NCBI RefSeq assembly: GCF_012290005.1
Contig: NZ_JAAXMS010000005.1
Location: forward strand, 310,001-374,000
Source: Crateriforma spongiae
Lineage (GTDB): Bacteria; Planctomycetota; Planctomycetia; Pirellulales; Pirellulaceae
DNA length: 64,000 nt
Direction of reading: 5' to 3'
A program made the translations under genes and the position numbers. Every line of letters begins with the position of its first letter. Within the stretch, counting starts at the first letter, position 1. Below are positions 56,904-64,000 of this stretch, piece by piece. Below the pieces are notes generated by a model. The model was not told the DNA's origin and did no database searches. It saw nothing but the letters and a program-made list of their open reading frames with translations.

Positions 56904-58471
56904 CGTTGCCTGCATGATTCCGCCGGCCCACAGTCGTCTTCTTGCTCGCATAAATCGAGAGAACAGACACCGGTGGCCGGCAGAACCAGTTCGACGTTTC
57001 GGGCCGCTTCGCGGTCACCGGAAAGTTCGGCGACGATCGATCGGACCTGTTCATAGCCGGTCACCAGCAAGAAAGTCGGCGCCCGCCCATAACTTTTCAT
57101 TCCCGCCAAATAAAAACCCGACTCGGGATGTCGCAGTTCGGCGGCACCGTGCGGCGGCACCGATCCACAGTGATGGTGATTGGGATCGATCAGGGGGCCC
57201 AGCGTTTTGGTGGCTTCGGTGGCCGGATCGAATTCCAGACGCAGTTCGCGAAGCATCGCCAAGTCGGGGCGCGCACCGGACGCCACGATGATCTCATCCA
57301 CTTCGATTCGCGATCGACCATCGACGTCGATGATTTCCAGGCCACTTTCGCGGCGATGCAATGCCACGACGGACAGGCCGGTCAACAAAGTCACATTTCC
57401 TTGGTCCACGGCTTCTTTGGCAAGCGTTCCCAACTGACCACGTGCAGCGATTTCGTCGTCCGATCCGCCGCCCCACAACTTGGCCGGATTTCGACGACGA
57501 ATGCCCCAAGCAATCTGTGTCGCCGGGAAATCATCAGCCAGTTTCAACAGATGCAAAACATTGCCGGTCGCGGAGTGTCCGGAACCGACGACAAGCACCC
57601 GTTTGCCGGCATACCGATCGCGATCTCCACCCAAGATATCGGGCATTCCATATTGAATGCGGTCTTGTGCCTGCTGTTCGCCGTCGGCCGGAATGCCGCC
57701 GGAACCCAGCGGATTCGGGTTCGTCCATGTCCCCGACGCATCGACCACCGCTCGAGCACGAAAACGTTTGGGACCGTCGGGACTGTCGACCACGATCAAG
57801 AACGGTGCCTCGTCGCGTCGGCCGTCTTTCATCAGATCGTGGCCTTCACGTGAGACCGAGATGACTTTGTGATTCAGCTTGATCTTCGCCGCGATGTCCG
57901 GGACCTTGGAAAGCGGATCCAAATAGCCGTCAATCAATTCCCCGGCAAAGGGGACGCGGTCGGCATCCGGCTCGGACCAATCGCCTTGTCGTTCCAACAG
58001 TCGGCGGCCTGCGGGGGCAATCAAATAGGACCAGGGAGTGAACAGTCGGACATGCCGCCAACCTGACATGCTGGCTGCCACTCGTGGGCCGGCTTCCAGC
58101 ACAAGAAAATCTTGCTGGTACTGCACCAAATTGGCGGCCGCGGCAAGTCCCACCGGCCCGGCACCGATCACAACGATCGGAAGTGATTGATTGACATTGC
58201 AAAGTGGTTTCGACAACTCGGGGTCGGGTTTGTGAACTTCGGGTTTGCAAACACTGGGACTTGCGACGCCGCGGCTGGTCGAATCACTACAACATGATGT
58301 CGTCGGCAAGACGGAGAGTGGTTTTGGCTGTTCGGGTTTGTTTGCATCTGACCCGCAGCAGCCACTCGGTGATGCGTGAAGATCGTCGGGGTACGTCGCG
58401 GGAGTCGCCGGGCATTTTGAATCGGTCGCGGCGTTTCGCTGGGAAAGATCGGTATCGTCCGGTCGGATCAT
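56900..58471 (-). CDS. FAD-dependent oxidoreductase with vicinal-cysteine N-terminus
   Basis: Two-dinucleotide-domain flavoprotein of 523 residues, similar in layout to flavin-containing monooxygenases and arsenic-associated flavoproteins. FAD site VVIGAGPVGLAAAANL (about 100), NAD(P) site VLVVGSGHSATGNVLHL (about 260), and the C-terminal GFYLAGMKSYGRAPTFLLVTGYEQVRSI. The first 95 residues are disordered and contain two Cys-Cys pairs (GCCGSD and SCCSDS) plus several single Cys, and the C-terminus has CSLDLCEQEDDCGPAESC. These clusters suggest binding of a thiophilic metal(loid) such as arsenite. No ars gene is in the window, so that link is inference. Confidence 0.8.
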   Translation of the reverse strand: MIRPDDTDLSQRNAATDSKCPATPATYPDDLHASPSGCCGSDANKPEQPKPLSVLPTTSCCSDSTSRGVASPSVCKPEVHKPDPELSKPLCNVNQSLPIVVIGAGPVGLAAAANLVQYQQDFLVLEAGPRVAASMSGWRHVRLFTPWSYLIAPAGRRLLERQGDWSEPDADRVPFAGELIDGYLDPLSKVPDIAAKIKLNHKVISVSREGHDLMKDGRRDEAPFLIVVDSPDGPKRFRARAVVDASGTWTNPNPLGSGGIPADGEQQAQDRIQYGMPDILGGDRDRYAGKRVLVVGSGHSATGNVLHLLKLADDFPATQIAWGIRRRNPAKLWGGGSDDEIAARGQLGTLAKEAVDQGNVTLLTGLSVVALHRRESGLEIIDVDGRSRIEVDEIIVASGARPDLAMLRELRLEFDPATEATKTLGPLIDPNHHHCGSVPPHGAAELRHPESGFYLAGMKSYGRAPTFLLVTGYEQVRSIVAELSGDREAARNVELVLPATGVCSLDLCEQEDDCGPAESCRQR

Positions 58472-58729
58472 TGTCGTGTCTATCGTTTCGAAGTTTCTTT
58501 CAACTTCTTCTACCTAAGCAGAACAGCACCCAATTCCGGTAGCGGTACATCCACTCTCCCCCGAAAAGCGTCCGAAAGAAACGCTGACTGAGGGTGCCAG
58601 CACAGGCGGGGCGTTTCAAGATCGCTTGCCAATGATCAGGACCGATTGGCCCTCGAAGCTCGAATGCAAAGACGGACGCAACGCAGCACGCCGACACAAC
58701 GCAGTATTCGAAACGGCTCAATCGCTACG

Positions 58730-60325
58730 TCAGGGACGTCCGCTCTGGTAAAGCGATTGAATTTCTGCCTGCGATAACGCAGCGTCGAACAGGGTCAACT
58801 CGTCGATTTTGCCGTTGAAGTTGCGGATCTTTTGAGGGCTGTACTCCATCGGCGTACCCCAGTTTCCGATCTCGGTTTCCCCGAAACGCAGCTTGAAGTT
58901 CTCCGTTTGGATCGGCGATGATCCGACACGGCTTCCGTTGATAAAGTGGCTCACCTTCCGAGCCCGACTGTCGTACACCGTGGCCAAGTGCGTCCAGCGT
59001 CCCAGGTGCTTGATGTTAAGAATCGGTTTCGAGTCGTAGGCGACGTGGCCATCGGGAGTTTTGACACCCAACAGCAGCCGTCCATCGTTACGCATTTGCC
59101 AGTGCGCTTCACCAACTTCATAGCCGTTGGTCAGCATCAAGGCGATGAAAGGACGGTCGAGGCCGTCGATTCGGACCCATGCCGAGTAAGTCAGGGAATC
59201 GTATTGGCCAGGAATCTGCAAACGAATTCGGTCACCGGGGTGCTTGAATTCCAATGCGTCCTTGCCGGGCCAGCGACCTTCGGTCCAGCGGCAACCGATG
59301 ATTGCACCATCACGCTTTCCACGTTGGGCAAGATGGCTTTGCAACATGCGCCCCGATGGCTCTTCTTTGGCAAAGCCATAATGCAGGATCACTCTTGGGT
59401 CATTCGACTTCTGCGATTGGCCAACCTGCCATTGCCTCAGTCGAGCGGCGTCTCGCATGCCTGATAGTTCGGAAAGCTTTGAGGTGGAAACAAAGTCGAC
59501 CGCAGCATCCTGCGACTGAACAATCTCGCCGTCGGCCTCAATGACAGCGCTCTCGTTTTCGCCAAATTCCAATCGCGTTGCCAAAGCACGATGCGTGCCC
59601 GACTTGTACAGTTCAACCTTGCCGTCGAATACATGAACCGATGCACTGCCATCGCTGGCCACATCCATTCCAAACTCCGTGCCCAGATCCACAAGCTCCA
59701 CTTTGGGCGAAAGCACGGTGAATCCCTCCGCTTGCGGTGGAACACGAGCCCGCAGTCGTCCACGATGACAAATTAGACGGTCGGCACTGATAAATTCCAA
59801 CTCCGCCGGGCCTTCCACCACCAGCACCGCTCCGCGATAGAATTCAAGTTGAATGAGCCCTGATTCCAACGTGACCCTGCCGGGCGAAACACTGGATCCC
59901 ATGGCCAGTTGGATTTGACCGGACCAACGCGCGTCGTAACTTTGCGTGACGACGGCAACGCCTTCGTCCAGCAGTTCAGTGGCAAGCGACTCGGCTGGCC
60001 TGTCCGGATCGCCGGGCCAAAACACGATCAACAGAATTGTGGCACAAACCGCCAGCGCCATCGCAACAGCTGGCCGATTCCATGGATTGGTTGGTTTCTG
60101 GGCAAGTTTAGGCGAAGCGAAAGGTATTGCAGCCGAACTGCCGGACGGAGCGTCATCGCTAAGCATCGCGGTCAATTGCATCAGCTCCGCGAATCGTCGA
60201 CGCGCCCCGGGTTTGGAATCCAACAAGTGCTGCAATTCAGCGGACTGATCATTCGATAGATCGTCTTCGCGGAGCGATCCGACAAGTTCATCGAATCGAT
60301 TCCAATCACCAGTGGACTGACTCAT
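58730..60325 (-). CDS. FecR-LamG membrane anti-sigma-type protein
   Basis: Predicted single-span membrane regulator of 531 residues. A cytoplasmic N-terminus resembles anti-sigma domains (about 1-75; LLDSKPGARRRFAELMQL), then a membrane segment (about 86-103; VAMALAVCATILLIVFW), a FecR domain (about 125-260; VELVDLGTEFGMDVASDGSASVHVFDGKVEL) and a LamG/concanavalin-like domain (about 335-525). Its start overlaps the stop of the ECF sigma factor gene by four bases (ATGA), which points to coupled translation. The external LamG part may bind a glycan and relay a signal to the sigma factor; this is inference from architecture. Confidence 0.87.
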   Translation of the reverse strand: MSQSTGDWNRFDELVGSLREDDLSNDQSAELQHLLDSKPGARRRFAELMQLTAMLSDDAPSGSSAAIPFASPKLAQKPTNPWNRPAVAMALAVCATILLIVFWPGDPDRPAESLATELLDEGVAVVTQSYDARWSGQIQLAMGSSVSPGRVTLESGLIQLEFYRGAVLVVEGPAELEFISADRLICHRGRLRARVPPQAEGFTVLSPKVELVDLGTEFGMDVASDGSASVHVFDGKVELYKSGTHRALATRLEFGENESAVIEADGEIVQSQDAAVDFVSTSKLSELSGMRDAARLRQWQVGQSQKSNDPRVILHYGFAKEEPSGRMLQSHLAQRGKRDGAIIGCRWTEGRWPGKDALEFKHPGDRIRLQIPGQYDSLTYSAWVRIDGLDRPFIALMLTNGYEVGEAHWQMRNDGRLLLGVKTPDGHVAYDSKPILNIKHLGRWTHLATVYDSRARKVSHFINGSRVGSSPIQTENFKLRFGETEIGNWGTPMEYSPQKIRNFNGKIDELTLFDAALSQAEIQSLYQSGRP

Positions 60326-60858
60326 TGCACGCCCTCGGTTCGAAGTGTTTCATTGATGCAATCAAGTAGCATCGATTGAATTCGATTCAGCCTCTTGTAG
60401 ATCGCGACTCGGCTACGTCCAAGTTGATCGGCAATGGATGTAACGCTTTGCGCCATCTCAAATCTCGCGGTCAGCAACTCGCGTCCCGACGGATCGACCT
60501 TTTGCAGGCAACGCTGCATCGCATCGTGTCTTGCATCGGCCTCACAGCTGACCGCGACCGCTTCGTCGGCCAGCAACGAGAATTGCTGATCGTCCAGCGG
60601 AAGTGGCACAGACTTTTGTTTTCGTCTCCAGTTCAATATTGTCAATCGAGAAACGGCCATTCCCCACGCGGCGAAATCGGTGCCGCGTTCAAATTTGTCA
60701 AACTTTTGCCACAGCAATGCGCTGACATCCTGAAGAATGTCTTCGGCAGCAGCACGGTCGTGGACCAGCGTAAGAATGAATCCATAGATGCGCCGCTGGT
60801 TGGCAACCAACAGGCGAGAGAACACTTGGACCGTTTCGTCATCGCTTTCTGAGTTCAT
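60322..60858 (-). CDS. ECF sigma factor, Rhodopirellula/Verrucomicrobium subfamily
   Basis: RNA polymerase sigma factor of 178 residues. Region 2 is RRIYGFILTLVHDRAAAEDILQDVSALLW plus the promoter -10 reading segment KFERGTDFAAWGMAVSRLTILNWRRK. Region 4 is the C-terminal helix-turn-helix (SVTSIADQLGRSRVAIYKRLNRI). It fits the planctomycete subfamily typed by this region 2. It is followed, with an ATGA overlap, by the FecR-LamG gene. It probably controls genes for external substrates; target promoters cannot be named from this window. Confidence 0.92.
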   Translation of the reverse strand: MNSESDDETVQVFSRLLVANQRRIYGFILTLVHDRAAAEDILQDVSALLWQKFDKFERGTDFAAWGMAVSRLTILNWRRKQKSVPLPLDDQQFSLLADEAVAVSCEADARHDAMQRCLQKVDPSGRELLTARFEMAQSVTSIADQLGRSRVAIYKRLNRIQSMLLDCINETLRTEGVQ

Positions 60859-61059
60859 CGTTCTTTGGACTTTTCGATTCTTCCGATTTCACTGTCCGAA
60901 GCATTCCGTGGTGTGCCAGGGATCCTGATAGGGCAGTGCCAGACTTTCGGTAACGATCGACGTCAGACGCTGGTAGTGCTGTGATTCCCTGGCTCTGGCC
61001 GGCGTAAGACCACAATGCCTGCGGTTGCGTGTCAAATGCGTCCGAGTGAGTAGACGTAC

Positions 61060-63612
61060 TTAATCGTTTGTGATGTTGGCCGCGTTAAACGTCATCGCCG
61101 TTCCGCTTGATTCCTGGTTCTTTTCTCCGGTCGCGACGATCCGAAGCACGTGATAGTCCTGCTTCAGGTCTTGTCGTTCGTAACCTGTAACGTCGAACCG
61201 ATCACGTTCGCTGTAAAGGTCAAACTGTCCCTGCGGTTTGCCATCCAGTTCGATGTCAACGATTCCCAAGTCAGCACTCTGCACGCATTTGTACTCGACC
61301 CCCGTGCCGTAAAAATGGATCTCGATGGCGTAACCGGGGGTGGCGCGGAACTTGTAGTACGACGCCAGATATGCATGCGGACTCTTGATCTTCTGGAAAA
61401 GGTTTGGCGTTCTTGCAAAGATCACGTCGCCCACTTCCGCGTCGTACGCGTCGTAGCGTTTCATCTCTTCCGGCGTACCAAACGTCAGCGGGATCTCTTT
61501 CCCGTTCGGATCGCGCAGCATCAGCAACGGCACTTTCGGCAGTCGCTGAATCGTTCGCAAGACATTGCTCCAGGATCGACCATCATCGGTCGAACGATAG
61601 ATGCCATCGACAGTCGGGGCGAAGAACACAGAATCGTCGCCGTCACCGCTCGAGAACGCCGGACCGCTATACAGCCATTTCCCTCTCAGACCAAAGTGGC
61701 TCCACGTTCTGCCGGCGTCTTGGGATCGGAATACGCCTTCGCCAAAGGTGGATGCGAACAGAGTTTGGTCGTCGGCATAGCGCGGCGAGAAGGTCAGGTT
61801 GTCGATGTACTTGCCGTCAAGTCCCAGTTTGGTCGGCTCGAACGTTTGCCCCTCGTCGACCGATCGGTGTAACCGTCCGCCGGCGTCCATGGAATAGACC
61901 AATCCGTCTTCATCAAAGTCGGGCGAGACGAACAGTTTCTGTGATCCGATTGGTGAAACCTGTGTCCACGATTCGCCGGCGTCTTGGGATCGAAAGATGC
62001 CCTGTGCCGTGGCAGCGAAAACCAGCTTTTGTTTTGATCCCCGCGGTGTGAACGCAAATCGATTGATGTAATTATTGCTTTTCCCGATCGAAAGCTGCGA
62101 AAGTTTTTTGGTCTTGTCGTTGAATCTCCAAACGTGCTTTTCCGGTACACCTAGAATCCGTCGCGGTACTGAGAAAAGAAAGATCAGCCCATCGTCGGCA
62201 AAATCGGGTGAAACGCCCATTTTGCGATACAGCACCGGCTTGCCAATCACTTTGGCCGTATCGGCCTGCACGACGTGCGACCATGACCGGCCAGCATCCG
62301 CGGACCGATAGAGCCCGGTGGCGATGTCCAGGACAAAGATCGTCTTGTCGACTTCGTAGTTCGGCGACAGTTCCATGCCGTTGGCGAAAGCGGATGTGAT
62401 GCCGATATTGGCGCTGCTCCATGTCATTCCGTTGTCGTGCGAGCGATAGATCCCGCCGTTGTACGTCGCAGCAAAGACGTCACGTGACGGTTCCCCCGGT
62501 GCGGGATAGACGAAGTATCCCCACTTCGGGTTCCAAACGTTGATGTGCCGCCAAAACTTTCCGCTGTCCGTCGTCTTGTACACCCCAGTCGTCTTGCCCA
62601 GAAAGATCGTCTTGTCATTTCGGTAGTTTGGCGAAAAAGCGATCTGATTGATCAGGATGTTCACATGATGAACCCAACGACTCAGCCCGTTGGAACGCAC
62701 CGTCCATTCGTCGCCACCGTTCTGTGAAAGGAAGACGAATCCTTTCGCCGTTCCACACGCGATGGTTTGGTCGTCGGAAAAATCAGGCGACATTTTCAGC
62801 TTGCAGACGAAATCGTCTTTGCGCGAAAAGACTTGGGTCCACGTCTGGCATTGGTCGACCGAGCTGTGGACCGTTCCGTCCTTCAACGCAATCAGCGCGG
62901 TATGACCGTCTGCGGACACATCAAAATCGGTGATCACTTTCGACGCGAAAAGATCCCCCACTGAATCCCATTCGCCTCGATCCGTGTCCAACACGTGGAC
63001 CGTTCCCGTCCGGTAGTCGACCAGATCCATCCCGTTCTTTCGTTTGGGTGTCTCGTAGAACACCTGGTGGACGAACAATCGATCTCCGACACGCTGCAGT
63101 TTTCCAAAGGTGACGTCTGATGGGGAAACGTCGTTTTGGTGCGGATAACCGTCCACCGACTGCAAGCCGTCCGGCCCGATTCGGTGCAACCCGTTTCGTG
63201 TCAGCACGTAGATGCTGGTTTCGTCGTTTGCAAAGCAGATCGACAAGACTTGTTCGTCAGCGAAGTCTTTCTGTTTTTCCCAGTTTCGACCGCGATCGAC
63301 GGACTTGTAGTAGCCTTGGTGAGTCACCATGTAGACGATGCCATCCGTCGAGAAATTTGGCGAGAACGTGTGGCCAGTGACCAGCGTCTGCTGCATCCCC
63401 GCGTGGGATTCTGAAAACGTTTCGCCAAAATTGGACGACATCAAATGTGCTTCACCGAATTGCGTCGATGAGGCGAAAACCAACCCGTCGTTTTGGAACG
63501 TGGGGCTGACGTCTAGCGAATAGATGATGTCATGCGGCACATGCGCCTGGCAGGTCACTGCAAGAAAGTGGGCAGCAAAGGCCACAAAAGTCGCGAGGCA
63601 ACGTCGATTCAT
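61060..63612 (-). CDS. Secreted BNR-repeat (sialidase-like propeller) protein
   Basis: Exported protein of 850 residues. Signal peptide MNRRCLATFVAFAAHFLAVT, then many BNR-type repeats (for example YYKSVDRGRNWEKQKD, GVYKTTDSGKFWRHI, GIYRSHDNGMTWSSAN, GIFRSQDAGESWTQVS, GVFRSQDAGRTWSHFG, GIYRSTDDGRSWSNVL). These build one or two beta-propellers like those of sialidases, Vps10 and YCF48 proteins. The last ~100 residues (YKFRATPGYAIEIHFYG to the end) form a beta-sandwich that may bind carbohydrate. No complete sialidase catalytic set was recognised, so binding or another activity is likely. The ATG at 63612 lies in a 17-bp tandem duplication. Confidence 0.82.
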   Translation of the reverse strand: MNRRCLATFVAFAAHFLAVTCQAHVPHDIIYSLDVSPTFQNDGLVFASSTQFGEAHLMSSNFGETFSESHAGMQQTLVTGHTFSPNFSTDGIVYMVTHQGYYKSVDRGRNWEKQKDFADEQVLSICFANDETSIYVLTRNGLHRIGPDGLQSVDGYPHQNDVSPSDVTFGKLQRVGDRLFVHQVFYETPKRKNGMDLVDYRTGTVHVLDTDRGEWDSVGDLFASKVITDFDVSADGHTALIALKDGTVHSSVDQCQTWTQVFSRKDDFVCKLKMSPDFSDDQTIACGTAKGFVFLSQNGGDEWTVRSNGLSRWVHHVNILINQIAFSPNYRNDKTIFLGKTTGVYKTTDSGKFWRHINVWNPKWGYFVYPAPGEPSRDVFAATYNGGIYRSHDNGMTWSSANIGITSAFANGMELSPNYEVDKTIFVLDIATGLYRSADAGRSWSHVVQADTAKVIGKPVLYRKMGVSPDFADDGLIFLFSVPRRILGVPEKHVWRFNDKTKKLSQLSIGKSNNYINRFAFTPRGSKQKLVFAATAQGIFRSQDAGESWTQVSPIGSQKLFVSPDFDEDGLVYSMDAGGRLHRSVDEGQTFEPTKLGLDGKYIDNLTFSPRYADDQTLFASTFGEGVFRSQDAGRTWSHFGLRGKWLYSGPAFSSGDGDDSVFFAPTVDGIYRSTDDGRSWSNVLRTIQRLPKVPLLMLRDPNGKEIPLTFGTPEEMKRYDAYDAEVGDVIFARTPNLFQKIKSPHAYLASYYKFRATPGYAIEIHFYGTGVEYKCVQSADLGIVDIELDGKPQGQFDLYSERDRFDVTGYERQDLKQDYHVLRIVATGEKNQESSGTAMTFNAANITND

Positions 63613-63635
63613 GATGGGCGTCGATTCATGATGGG
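63602..63635. repeat. 17-bp tandem duplication at the start of the BNR gene
   Basis: CGTCGATTCATGATGGG occurs twice, head to tail. The first copy contains the gene's start codon; the second gives an extra ATG on the minus strand that is out of frame and stops after six codons. Confidence 0.8.
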
Positions 63636-64000
63636 CAAGGAGCGTCGGGTAAAGTTCTGGTTTCAAGCTGGAAATGTCGTCAACCTGCGATTTGTAAACC
63701 AGGTGATCGGTCCTATCGCGTGTCCAAGCCAATCTTGGAGCCTTTGGAAACGTCCCATGATGTTCGCATCCGCCGCCCATCGGAATCCTGACTGGCCCGT
63801 TCCGGATCTGCTGGGCCGGCAAGTTCAGAAAGAGGTTTCGAATTCCCACCTCCGATCGGCAAACGATCGCTTCGCTACGGCACCACAATTGCGATTGCCT
63901 GGTTCGTTCGCCCGAATCTTGGCACCGGCCATGCGACGATTCGTCAGTCAGTCGCCGGAACCCAATTTCGTGCTGGTCCTGTACTGTTGACGTCCGTTGT
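63636..64000. other. End of window, no gene recognised
   Basis: The BNR frame is open upstream to 63888 but that part has no signal peptide or domain. Nothing else in these 365 bp could be supported as a gene or RNA. Confidence 0.4.

Noticed and set aside
61060-63612. True sialidase
   Set aside because: BNR repeats are clear, but the FRIP motif and the catalytic Arg triad, Tyr and Glu were not recognised.

Overview
The window looks like the chromosome of a marine planctomycete of the Pirellulaceae/Rhodopirellula type. This is inferred from the gene families, not from any rRNA, which is absent here. The indicators are a PVC-type cytochrome protein with a C-terminal CxxCH domain, sulfatases, DUF4091, DUF3472 and Gfo/Idh/MocA proteins, a FecR-LamG protein coupled to an ECF sigma factor, many large secreted proteins, frequent TTG leucine codons and many weak or absent Shine-Dalgarno sites.

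Layout. 0.1-16 kb: a YihY-type membrane protein with an acidic insertion, a DUF11 surface protein, a secreted NPCBM-like protein, a DUF4091 carbohydrate-related protein, a 1448-residue VWA/STN protein with a Gly-Met repeat, and a polyprenyl diphosphate synthase. 15.8-24.7 kb: a leftward chaperone cluster in the order groEL1-groES-groEL2-dnaJ-grpE-fmdB. It is bracketed by copies of one non-coding, palindrome-rich repeat, including an exact 167-bp tandem array downstream. A peroxiredoxin-like gene lies beyond the array. 24.7-33.7 kb: glycogen debranching enzyme, a gene-free stretch of nearly 1 kb, purM, a secreted endonuclease/phosphatase-fold protein, cardiolipin synthase and tex.

33.7-55 kb is an accessory region for polysaccharide and organosulfur use. 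It has a TsdA-like dihaem cytochrome, a sulfatase, a PVC haem protein, a Tat-exported dehydrogenase and a GH5-like hydrolase. It also has a URO-D family protein, a DUF3472 protein, a GH51-like arabinofuranosidase and a single polypeptide joining an alginate-lyase-type domain to a complete GH97 enzyme. Two broken genes lie in the middle: the C-terminal third of an NmrA-like oxidoreductase, and an alkylsulfatase interrupted by one in-frame TAA. 53.7-64 kb: a Nudix-like protein with a degraded catalytic box, a PPP-type phosphatase, an AcuI-like reductase, a flavoprotein with vicinal-cysteine motifs, the sigma/anti-sigma pair and a BNR-propeller exoprotein.

No tRNA, rRNA, CRISPR array, integrase or transposase was seen. 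I found no single unmistakable new defence or biosynthetic system. The most unusual items are the lyase-GH97 fusion, the chaperone cluster with two GTG-started groEL genes and hairpins in its spacers, and the 167-bp repeat family.
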